From Bacteroidia bacterium (GTDB taxonomy: Bacteria; Bacteroidota; Bacteroidia; Palsa-965), in the NCBI GenBank assembly GCA_023151315.1, contig JAKLJE010000031.1, forward strand, positions 1 to 54,746: DNA of 54,746 nucleotides, written 5' to 3'. Position 1 is the stretch's first letter; each line of letters begins with the position of its first letter. The notes below the pieces were generated by a model. That model ran no database searches and was not told the origin of the DNA. It saw only the letters and a program-made list of their open reading frames with translations. Positions 47,566-54,746 of the stretch are shown piece after piece. The translations under genes were made by a program, and so were the position numbers.

Positions 47566-47577
47566 TGACATTTGTCA
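47566..47577. promoter_or_regulatory. FNR/CRP-type operator upstream of the radical SAM gene
   Basis: TGACATTTGTCA, near-perfect palindrome with GAC/GTC half-sites like the site at 18427. It has the same spacing to a -7-like box as at modE, ric and hemerythrin. It also lies 137 bp upstream of nrdJ in the other direction. Confidence 0.55.
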
Positions 47578-47713
47578 ATGTGTTTTATGTTTTGAATCAG
47601 ATTTCCTGTTGCATTGTTGAAAAGGAAGGCCGCATGTTAACAAGAATGAATGAGTGCCGAAATATTCTCCGACTAAATTGCACCTCAAATTCATTCTCTG
47701 AAATTTCTCATTT

Positions 47714-50296
47714 ATGATAAAGTCAACTGATAAAAAAACAAAATCATCACGCGTGCTTCCTGTTTTCACACGCGAAGAAGTGATGAAGAAATCTCTCGCC
47801 TACTTTTCCGGCGATGAACTCGCTGCTTCCACATGGGTAAACAAATACGCCATGAAAGATGCAAACGGAAATTTTCTCGAAGACTCTCCCGATGCAATGC
47901 ACAAACGCATGGCTGCAGAGTTTGCACGTATCGAAAGATACTATCTAGATCATCCGGTTAACGGATCTTACAACGGATTATCTGAATACGGTAAATCACG
48001 CGCTCAACTGACAGAAACCGAGATCTACGAATTGTTCAAAGATTTCCGTTACGTAATTCCCCAGGGAAGTGTGATGTCTTCACTGGGAAATCATAACGTG
48101 ATTGCTTCGCTTTCGAATTGCGTGGTGCTTCCAGAAATCTTTGATTCATACGGCGGTGTTTTCTACACCGATCAGCAACTCGCTCAACTCTTCAAGAGAA
48201 GATGCGGTGTTGGAATTGATATTTCATCTTTACGTCCGGACGGCGCACACGTTTCCAACTCAGCAGGAACTTCCACAGGTGCTGTTTCGTTCATGGAACG
48301 TTTCTCCAACACAACACGTGAAGTTGCACAGAACGGTCGCCGCGGTGCATTGATGATCACCATGGATATTCGTCATCCTGACATTGAACAGTTCATCACC
48401 ATCAAGCAGGATTTATCCAAAGTAACAGGCGCAAACATTTCTGTGCGACTGTCTGATGAATTCATGCAGGCCGTACACGACAACAAAGAGTTTACACTTC
48501 GCTTTCCGATTGAATCTGCTGAACCGCGTATCACGAAGAAAGTAAACGCACGTGAATTGTGGAACACAGTAATCAAAAGTGCGCACAACACCGCTGAACC
48601 CGGCTTGATATTCTGGGATCGCCAGCATGCGTATTCCACTTCCTCTGTGTATCCCGGATTCAGAAACGTTTCCACCAATCCTTGCTCCGAAATTGCCATG
48701 CAGGGCGGCGACAGTTGCCGTTTAATTGCGCTGAATCTTTTCAACTTCGTTGAAGAACCGTTTACCAGGAAAGCGAAATTCAACTTCGAGAAATTTGCCG
48801 CTATTACTTATGAGTCGCAGCGACTCATGGACGATCTCGTGGATCTTGAACTTGAAGCGGTGAAACGTATTCTCAATAAAGTGGAAAGTGATCCTGAACC
48901 GGCACACATCAAAGCGGTGGAACTGGAAACATGGAAACTGCTTTACAACAACGGGAAAGACGGTCGCCGCACCGGACTCGGATTCACTGCACTTGCAGAT
49001 ACGCTGGCCGCACTCAACATACGTTTCGATTCTGATGAAGCAATTAAAATCACGGATCAGATCATGCGTACAAAAATGGAAGCGGAATTCAACAGTTCCG
49101 TTGACATGGCGCTCGAACGCGGACGTTTCTCGGTTTTCAATTCCGAAATTGAAGACACTTCGGAGTTTGTACAAATGATGCGCGCAGAATTCCCTGAACT
49201 GTACACACGCATGCAGAAATTCGGAAGAAGAAATATTTCGCTCAGCACCGTTGCTCCTACAGGTACATTGAGTATGCTGGCGCAATCTTCATCCGGAATT
49301 GAACCGGTGTTCATGCTTGCGTACAAGCGTCGTCGCAAAGTGAATCCTGCTGATCCTGATGCACGTATTGATTTCACCGATCACATGGGCGATTCCTGGC
49401 AGGAATTCACCGTGTATCATCAGAAACTGAAAATGTGGATGGACATCAACAAGGAGAACGACATCAATAAGAGTCCGTATGCGGGTTCTACAGCTTCTGA
49501 AATCCGTTGGGACAAACGCATTGAATTGCAATCCGTGATTCAGAAATACACTACGCATTCGATCAGCTCTACCATCAATCTTCCTTCTGATGTGAGTGTT
49601 GAAGACGTTGGAGAAATTTACATGCAAGCCTGGAAGAAAGGTTTGAAAGGAATCACTGTTTATCGCGACGGATCACGTTCCGGTGTGCTTATTGCCGTTG
49701 ATGAGAAGAAAGACAAACAGAAGAATGAAAAAGAATCCATTGTGGATTCACGTCCTCCGAAACGACCGAAAGAGCTTGTTGCGGAAGTGATACGTTTCAA
49801 CAATCACAACGAGCCATGGCTTGCGTTTGTCGGTATTCTCGAAGGCAAACCGTATGAAATCTTCACAGGGAAAGCACAGGATTCATTTGTGATTCCTTCT
49901 TACGTTACACAAGGCTGGGTGATTAAGAATACGGGAGAAGACGGCAAGAAGCGTTACGATTTCCGTTATCTCGATCAGGATGGATTCCGAATCACGATTG
50001 AAGGTTTGTCGCGTTCATTCGACAAGGAATACTGGAACTACGCGAAATTGATTTCCGGTGTATTACGTCACGGAATGCCTATTCCGCATGTGGTGAACCT
50101 GATTGAGAATCTGAATCTGTATTCTGATTCCATCAATAACTGGAAGTCGGGCATTGAACGGGCATTGAAGCGATTCATTCCAGATGGAACAGAAGCTGTT
50201 GATCGCAAGTGTTCAGAGTGCGGTGATGCAGAAGGATTAGTGTTCGAAGAAGGTTGCCTGAAATGTAAGAGTTGCGGGCATAGTAAGTGCGGGTGA
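47714..50296 (+). CDS. nrdJ: Adenosylcobalamin-dependent ribonucleotide reductase (class II)
   Basis: 860 residues. Reduces ribonucleotides to deoxyribonucleotides using the 5'-deoxyadenosyl radical of B12, independent of oxygen. Motifs include the substrate-site Cys in SNCVVLP near 130-136, TSTGAVSFMERFS, the radical-site NPCSE near 320-324 and the loop APTGTLSMLAQSSSGIEP near 512-529. The C-terminus carries a zinc-ribbon-like Cys set CSEC...CLKC..C, used for re-reduction. It is functional in both oxic and anoxic life, fitting the facultative denitrifier context. Confidence 0.93.
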   Translation: MIKSTDKKTKSSRVLPVFTREEVMKKSLAYFSGDELAASTWVNKYAMKDANGNFLEDSPDAMHKRMAAEFARIERYYLDHPVNGSYNGLSEYGKSRAQLTETEIYELFKDFRYVIPQGSVMSSLGNHNVIASLSNCVVLPEIFDSYGGVFYTDQQLAQLFKRRCGVGIDISSLRPDGAHVSNSAGTSTGAVSFMERFSNTTREVAQNGRRGALMITMDIRHPDIEQFITIKQDLSKVTGANISVRLSDEFMQAVHDNKEFTLRFPIESAEPRITKKVNARELWNTVIKSAHNTAEPGLIFWDRQHAYSTSSVYPGFRNVSTNPCSEIAMQGGDSCRLIALNLFNFVEEPFTRKAKFNFEKFAAITYESQRLMDDLVDLELEAVKRILNKVESDPEPAHIKAVELETWKLLYNNGKDGRRTGLGFTALADTLAALNIRFDSDEAIKITDQIMRTKMEAEFNSSVDMALERGRFSVFNSEIEDTSEFVQMMRAEFPELYTRMQKFGRRNISLSTVAPTGTLSMLAQSSSGIEPVFMLAYKRRRKVNPADPDARIDFTDHMGDSWQEFTVYHQKLKMWMDINKENDINKSPYAGSTASEIRWDKRIELQSVIQKYTTHSISSTINLPSDVSVEDVGEIYMQAWKKGLKGITVYRDGSRSGVLIAVDEKKDKQKNEKESIVDSRPPKRPKELVAEVIRFNNHNEPWLAFVGILEGKPYEIFTGKAQDSFVIPSYVTQGWVIKNTGEDGKKRYDFRYLDQDGFRITIEGLSRSFDKEYWNYAKLISGVLRHGMPIPHVVNLIENLNLYSDSINNWKSGIERALKRFIPDGTEAVDRKCSECGDAEGLVFEEGCLKCKSCGHSKCG

Positions 50297-50301
50297 AAAT
50301 A

Positions 50302-50400
50302 TAGTACACGGATTGCACGGAAAATACAGATTACCACGGATTGATTGTCATACTGAGCGAAGCCGAAGCATGACAATTAATCCGTCCTTTCCGTGTACTA
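50302..50400. repeat. Cruciform-forming palindromic element between nrdJ and recN
   Basis: The arms TAGTACACGGA (50302-50312) and TCCGTGTACTA (50390-50400) are exact inverted repeats, with inner arms CGGATTGATTGTCAT and ATGACAATTAATCCG. The core ATTGTCAT...ATGACAAT encloses ACTGAGCGAAGCCGAAGC, resembling the widespread TGTCATxCTGAGCGxAG.CGAAG family of intergenic repeats. The right arm contains the recN stop codon (TAG, 50400-50398). Confidence 0.85.
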
Positions 50401-52056
50401 TTCCATCACCATCAACTCCCTCGCATTCTCCATCGCCGCCTCACCCGGTTTACCCGCGCTCAGCATCTTCGCGATTTCCTCCACACGCTCCGCTTCATTC
50501 AAAATGCGGATCTTACTCACCGTCTTCCCTGCCCGCTCTGCTTTGTACACGTGCAGATGCGAATGACCTTTCCCTGCTACCTGCGGCAAATGCGTGATCG
50601 TAATCACCTGCATGTCTTTGCCCATCTCTTTCATGATGTTGCCCGCCTTCGCTGCTATGTCGCCTGAAATACCGGTGTCAATTTCGTCGAAGATGATGGT
50701 TGGTAATGCTGCACTCTTCGACAACATCGCTTTCAGACTCAACATCAATCGCGACAACTCACCGCCGGACGCCACTTTGTTCAACGGTTGCAGTTCTGCG
50801 CCTTTATTGGCATTGAAGAGGAATGTTACTTTATCGAAGCCCGAATCCTTCGGTTCTTCCAGTTGCTCGAATTCCACACTCAGCTGTGCGCTTGCCATTC
50901 CGAGACTGCTCAACAGTTCTTTCACTTTCTTGGAGAATGAAGCGGCTGCCGCTTTGCGTTTCTCTGTGAGTTGCGCTCCCGTTTCACGAAGTGATTTCAA
51001 CAAACGTTCCGTTTCTTCTTCCGCTTCTGCCAATTGTACATCAACGGAATTGATGGCTGCAATTTTCTCTTCCAGTTCATTACACAATGCAATCAGCTCT
51101 GAAGTTGATTTCAATCCGTGCTTGTGCTGCAAACGGTAAATCGCATTCAGTCGCTGGAGAATCCACTCAATACGCTGCGGATCAAACACAATTTCCTCTT
51201 CGAGAATTCCCGTTTCCGCGGCAATGTCTTTCAGTTCAATCACAGTGGAATTCAAACGCTCTGTGAGCACCGCCACTTTCGGATTATATTTCGCCAGCTG
51301 TTGCAAAGTATTGCGAACGTCGATCAATCCATCAATCAGATTTTCTTCAGCAGCATGCAGCGCATATACCGACTTCGACAATCCGCTCTTGATGGCTTCT
51401 GCATTTTCAAGTGTGCCTTGTTCGGCTTCCAATGCTTCGATTTCATTGTCTTTCAGATCGAGCACCTGAAGTTCTTCGAATTGAAAAGTATAATAATCGA
51501 GATCTTTTTTCGCGCGCAGTTCCAGTTCGCGGAGTTCTTCCGTCTTCGCCAGAACTTTTTTGTAAGCGGAAAACTGTTCGCTGTAGTGTTGCAGAAGATT
51601 TCCCGTTCCGGAAACCGCATCAAGAACGGAAAGTTGAAATCTGGAATTCCCCAGTGTCAATGTTTCGTGTTGCGAGTGAACATCTACCAACATCGCTCCG
51701 AGTTGTTTCAGAAACGACAAACTCACAGGCGTATCATTCACAAACGCGCGCGATTTTCCTTCCGCCGTAACTTCACGGCGAATCAGAATCTCGTCGGTAT
51801 AATCCAGATCATTTTCCTGACACAACTTTTCAATCGCTTTGGTCTTGATGGCAAAGCGACCTTCCACGATGCATTTTTTCTTCTTGTCGAACAGCACACC
51901 CGAATCGGAACGATCGCCGAGCAACAGTCCGAGAGCTCCGAGTAAAATGGATTTCCCTGCTCCTGTTTCACCGGTAATGGTGGTGAATCCCTTCTGAAAG
52001 TCGATCTCCGCTGAATCAATCAGCGCATAGTTGGAAATGTGTAATGCAGCCAGCAT
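50398..52056 (-). CDS. recN: DNA repair protein RecN
   Basis: SMC-like ATPase that acts in double-strand break repair. 552 residues, normal length. Walker A GETGAGKSILLGAL at about 30-43, long coiled coils in the middle (about 155-340), the ABC signature VASGGELSRLML near 426-437 and Walker B TIIFDEIDTGISGDIA near 450-465. Its stop codon lies in the cruciform repeat. The neighbouring VIT gene is 310 bp upstream, beyond a hairpin array. Confidence 0.95.
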   Translation of the reverse strand: MLAALHISNYALIDSAEIDFQKGFTTITGETGAGKSILLGALGLLLGDRSDSGVLFDKKKKCIVEGRFAIKTKAIEKLCQENDLDYTDEILIRREVTAEGKSRAFVNDTPVSLSFLKQLGAMLVDVHSQHETLTLGNSRFQLSVLDAVSGTGNLLQHYSEQFSAYKKVLAKTEELRELELRAKKDLDYYTFQFEELQVLDLKDNEIEALEAEQGTLENAEAIKSGLSKSVYALHAAEENLIDGLIDVRNTLQQLAKYNPKVAVLTERLNSTVIELKDIAAETGILEEEIVFDPQRIEWILQRLNAIYRLQHKHGLKSTSELIALCNELEEKIAAINSVDVQLAEAEEETERLLKSLRETGAQLTEKRKAAAASFSKKVKELLSSLGMASAQLSVEFEQLEEPKDSGFDKVTFLFNANKGAELQPLNKVASGGELSRLMLSLKAMLSKSAALPTIIFDEIDTGISGDIAAKAGNIMKEMGKDMQVITITHLPQVAGKGHSHLHVYKAERAGKTVSKIRILNEAERVEEIAKMLSAGKPGEAAMENARELMVME

Positions 52057-52126
52057 AGCGTCAATTTTCCCGTAAAATTATCGCGGGCGAAAACGGCGTG
52101 CTTGGAAAACTAAAAATTTTAGTCGG

Positions 52127-52186
52127 GCTCCCTGTCAGACCGAGTGTTCGCTTTGCGAATGTATCGAGGTCTGGACAGGAGCTGTT
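52127..52186. repeat. Nested hairpin with trinucleotide loop
   Basis: Outer arms GCTCCCTGTCAGACC and GGTCTGGACAGGAGC are near-complementary; the inner hairpin is TTCGC-TTT-GCGAA. It lies just outside the mini-hairpin array and shares its three-base loop design. Confidence 0.7.
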
Positions 52187-52368
52187 GATCGGGATGCTGC
52201 GCATTGATCGGTGTTCCTGCGGAACGATCGGTGACGCATTCGCGTCGATCGGGAGTTAATGGATCTTGCAATCCCCGATCGTGCGAAGCACACCGATCAG
52301 CACGAAGTGCCCCGATCAGCACGCAGTGCCCCGATCAGCACGAAGTGCCCCGATCAGCGCGAAGCGCT
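52187..52368. repeat. Mini-hairpin array A (GATCGG / CCGATC spaced)
   Basis: Left half: hairpin units followed by GATCGG, for example GTTCC-TGC-GGAAC and GACGC-ATTC-GCGTC. Centre: GAGTTAATGGATCTTGCAATCCCC. Right half: units preceded by CCGATC with GNA loops, GTGC-GAA-GCAC, GCAC-GAA-GTGC, GCAC-GCA-GTGC and AGCGC-GAA-GCGCT. Stems vary but always pair. About ten GATC sites lie in 180 bp. The last hairpin overlaps the VIT stop codon (52369-52367). This array and the nested hairpin fill the 310-bp gap between recN and VIT. Confidence 0.88.
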
Positions 52369-53068
52369 AAACAGCCACTCCAAAAAAATACCCCACCAAC
52401 GCCGTCAATCCCATAGCCATAGTTCCCCAGATGGTAATACGCACGATCGCTTTTATCACTCCTGATCCGCCCGTTTTAGCAGCGATGCCACCGAGCAACA
52501 TCAGAAAGAAAATTGCAGCACCGTAGAGGAAATATTCCATTTGCAGCACCGGAGCAAACAATACTACAAGCAGCGGCAAAACACCACCGATTGTAAATGC
52601 AGCACCTGAAGCTATTGCGGCCTGTATTGGATTCGCCTGACTGATTTCATTGATGCCGAGTTCATCGCGCACGTGAGCACCAAGTGCATCTTTCGCAGTG
52701 AGTTCTTTCGCCACCTGCGCCGCAGTTTCGGGTTTCAATCCGCGACGTTCATAAATCTGCGCCAGGATTTTCTGTTCTTCTTCCGGCATGGCTTTCAGCT
52801 CTTCCGCTTCACGCGCAATGTCGGCTTTCTCCGTATCGGTTTGTGAACTCACGGAAACGTATTCACCCGCCGCCATCGACAATGCACCTGCCACCAATCC
52901 TGCGAGTGTTGCCAGCACAATCGGTTCACGCGTTGAACTTGCAGCGGCCACACCAATGGCAATACTGGAAATGGAAATGATTCCGTCATTAGCACCGAGC
53001 ACAGCAGCACGCAGCCAGTTACTGCGGTGTATGTAATGCGGTTCTAAATAGTTGTCGATGTTGAGCAT
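52367..53068 (-). CDS. VIT1/CCC1-family iron/manganese transporter
   Basis: 233 residues with five predicted transmembrane helices: SNWLRAAVLGANDGIISISSIAIG (helix 1), a second near 50-75 (GLVAGALSMAAGEYVSVSSQTD), a polar middle (EEAEELKAMPEEEQ, about 80-150, like the metal-binding domain of VIT), and three C-terminal helices. The family moves Fe2+ or Mn2+ out of the cytosol. It is flanked by a mini-hairpin array on each side; its stop codon is inside array A. Confidence 0.88.
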   Translation of the reverse strand: MLNIDNYLEPHYIHRSNWLRAAVLGANDGIISISSIAIGVAAASSTREPIVLATLAGLVAGALSMAAGEYVSVSSQTDTEKADIAREAEELKAMPEEEQKILAQIYERRGLKPETAAQVAKELTAKDALGAHVRDELGINEISQANPIQAAIASGAAFTIGGVLPLLVVLFAPVLQMEYFLYGAAIFFLMLLGGIAAKTGGSGVIKAIVRITIWGTMAMGLTALVGYFFGVAV

Positions 53069-53108
53069 GGTCGTGCAGACTTTGAAGTGTATAGTACGAA
53101 GTTACGAG

Positions 53109-53384
53109 TTTGCTGCGCAATGATCGGGATTCCCTCGGAATGATCGGTGCGGCGTTGCCGCGATCGGGACAGCAAAGCTGTTGATCGGGATTGCTGCGGA
53201 ATGATCGGGATGCTGTGCATTGATCGGTGTTCCTTCGGAACGATCGGTGACGCATTCGCGTCGATCGGGAGTTAATCGATCTTCCGATCCCCGATCGTGC
53301 GAAGCACCCCGATCAGCACGAAGTGCCCCGATCCACACGAAGTGTGCCCGATCGTGCGAAGCACACCGATCAGCGCGAAGCGCT
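53109..53384. repeat. Mini-hairpin array B (GATCGG / CCGATC spaced)
   Basis: Same design as array A, with eight left units (for example TTGC-TGC-GCAA, ATTCC-CTC-GGAAT, GCGGC-GTT-GCCGC, ACAGC-AAA-GCTGT, GTTCC-TTC-GGAAC) and five right units with GAA loops (GTGC-GAA-GCAC, CACAC-GAA-GTGTG, AGCGC-GAA-GCGCT). The centre GAGTTAATCGATCTTCCGATCCCC resembles that of array A. About 15 GATC sites. The last hairpin supplies the final codons (Ser-Ala-Ser-Arg-stop) of the protease gene. It fills the 301-bp gap between VIT and the protease gene. Confidence 0.88.
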
Positions 53385-54668
53385 CACACATCTCGCAACT
53401 ACCGCTTTCCCCGCATTATGCTGCACCTTGTAACTGAACGTCGACTCATTGCTAATCGTCACCGGCGTTAATCCGTTGGCTTTGCCGTACGCATTGAAAT
53501 CAGATGTAGGAATCGCACGCAGCGCTGTTGTATCGTCTGCAGTAAACAACCACAAGTTGTAAGTCGTATCCGGATTCAGATCTTTAATAGTGATCGTGTG
53601 CGTGATGATCTGTTTCGTTTTCGGTTGCTTGCCGCTTGTCGCTTCTTTTGTGGTGATGCACGGAACCTGATAATACAAGTCGGTGTCGATGCGGACAGGA
53701 ATACATTCCGACAGACTCTTATCCAATCCGGTGATTGCGAAACCGGCGTTGCCGCTTGAACCTTTCTTCCCGAGTTGTGTCGGAGATTTCGCCAGCTGAT
53801 ACGTGTTGCTGGTATAAATTCCTTTCGCTGCAGGTTTCATTGCAGATGTGAGATTCCGGTACGGTCCTAAATCCATTATGAAATTCCATGCAGGATTTGT
53901 CGGATCCGGACAACCTCCGTCGGCAAGCCAACCACCGGTTGCTTTCACACTGTTATTCGTTTCCATTGAAAAGCGGAAGTAATACGGAATCGCTCCGCCG
54001 TGCGGTTGCTGTCCTCCTACTACAAGTCCGTGATCGATGAGTACGATTTCATCTTCCGGAAAATATTTCGGATTACTCAGTGGCTTGTTCGATCCCCAAC
54101 CGATTACAACCACAATGTGATCGAAATCCGGATCATTGGAACCGGCAAGAAAATCCTGCACGCCGAGCACAACAGGATGTCCGCTCACTACATGCCTTTT
54201 CATCCAAGGGATGAAATTCGCTTTCGTGTTCTGTGCTTGTCCGTAGAAATGCTCGTACGCCAAACGCAGATCCTGCAACACGGCATTGATCGGTTCAAAC
54301 GCAGCGTTGTCTGCAAGTACACGTTTGTGTTCTTTGTTGTGCTCATACTTACGCCATATCTGCGGCAACACCTGACAATAATATTGCGCACGCGCTCTGA
54401 ACCAATGCAAAGGCACGTTTCCGCTTCCCGGGTAATCTCCCTGCGGAGAACCGTCTACAGACCACGCATTACCGAAATAATTGTTCCACATCGTTTGCAA
54501 AGCCTGCGAAGCATTCTTCGGATCGCTGCCCCAGAGCTGCACGAAATAATCGGCCAGCAACTGACGCACCATGTACATGGGCACATACTGACCGTAAAGC
54601 AATCCGGCAGACAACAGCGAAGTTTCTCCGCAATAACCGGAAGCCGAACTCTGCCAGCTGTTATCCAC
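53370..54668 (-). pseudogene. Papain-like cysteine protease gene, N-terminus cut off by an IS element
   Basis: The remaining 432 codons begin with GTG at 54668 directly after an in-frame TAG, so no plausible start remains. The visible region opens at the catalytic segment SASGYCGETS (Cys about residue 13), then FDHIVVVIGWG (His) and EIVLIDHGLV, which fits a papain-fold protease. A beta-rich fibronectin-like domain follows (about 330-420). The signal peptide and prodomain expected in such exported enzymes are missing. The joining sequence upstream resembles an IS3-family end. The C-terminus is supplied by hairpin array B. Confidence 0.7.
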
Positions 54669-54669
54669 C

Positions 54670-54746
54670 TATGATGCACCCATAATTTAGGACAGGAGGT
54701 TAAGGTGGAAAATTAAACCACTAACTTACCTGAGCCATGGAAAAAA
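54670..54746 (+). mobile_element. Left end of an IS3-family (IS150-like) insertion sequence
   Basis: TGATGCACCCATAATTTAGG (from 54672) has the TGCACCCA...GGAC layout of IS150-group terminal repeats. About 65 bp later an ATG at 54737 (ATGGAAAAA) is likely the start of the first transposase frame, cut by the window end. It lies exactly where the protease gene is interrupted. The family is assigned from the terminal repeat only. Confidence 0.5.

Noticed and set aside
52187-53384. CRISPR array
   Set aside because: The constant part is only about 6 bp, the variable parts are self-complementary hairpins of 11-15 bp and the halves are inverted; no cas genes nearby.
52119-53471. Short repetitive open frames in the hairpin arrays (Asp-Gln/Arg-Ser-rich)
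   Set aside because: Produced by the GATCGG/CCGATC grid; they occur on both strands and have no independent support.

Overview
The window looks like a chromosomal segment of a Bacteroidota bacterium, most like a Chitinophagales or Sphingobacteriales relative (this placement is an inference). Evidence: Bacteroidota-type -7 promoter boxes (TAnnTTTG) with few Shine-Dalgarno sites, a type IX secretion (T9SS) sorting tail on a C10 peptidase with BACON-like repeats, a PKD surface protein, a DUF2490 protein, and PAS/histidine kinases of Bacteroidota style. No rRNA, tRNA or CRISPR array was recognised.

Layout. 1-3.6 kb: housekeeping genes (partial Bcp peroxiredoxin, TrmN6-like tRNA methyltransferase, guaB) with a G-rich heptamer array, and a small membrane protein. 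3.7-13.4 kb: a signalling block with two complete histidine kinases, a response regulator, a four-PAS protein ending in a bare DHp domain, a 470-residue protein of unknown function, a PKD secreted protein and a SpoIIE-type phosphatase with a degenerate receiver. 13.4-17 kb: methyltransferase, secreted C10 protease, hypothetical protein. 17-46.4 kb: an anaerobic nitrate-respiration island. It contains tyrosine phenol-lyase, molybdenum cofactor genes (moeA, modE-like, TauE/SafE, mobA, moaD, moeB-rhodanese, DUF2490, moaE, moaCB, and moaA), nitrosative-stress genes (ric, a hemerythrin, a heme-copper-like membrane protein), two Crp/Fnr regulators, a MauG/MbnH + MbnP pair, an outer-membrane porin, two NarK transporters (one fused to a UspA domain), and cytochrome c - narGHJI - cytochrome c. 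46.4-54.7 kb: radical SAM protein, B12-dependent ribonucleotide reductase, recN, a VIT/CCC1 protein bracketed by two mini-hairpin arrays, and a papain-like protease cut by an IS3-like element at the window edge.

How it works together. The island can build Mo-bis-MGD, import nitrate, reduce it to nitrite with quinol electrons, and handle NO damage. No nitrite reductase is present in the window. A 12-bp FNR/CRP-type palindrome (TGAy-N4-rTCA) recurs before its transcription units. At four promoters (modE, ric, hemerythrin, radical SAM) its centre lies exactly 36.5 bp from the end of a -7-like box, which is class II activator geometry. The two Fnr-type proteins encoded in the island are the obvious candidate regulators.

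The most unusual non-coding content is a set of intergenic repeats that start at or within stop codons: heptamer G-tract arrays (after guaB and after the second fnr), a ~100-bp cruciform between nrdJ and recN, and two arrays of covarying three-base-loop hairpins spaced by GATCGG/CCGATC on either side of the VIT gene.
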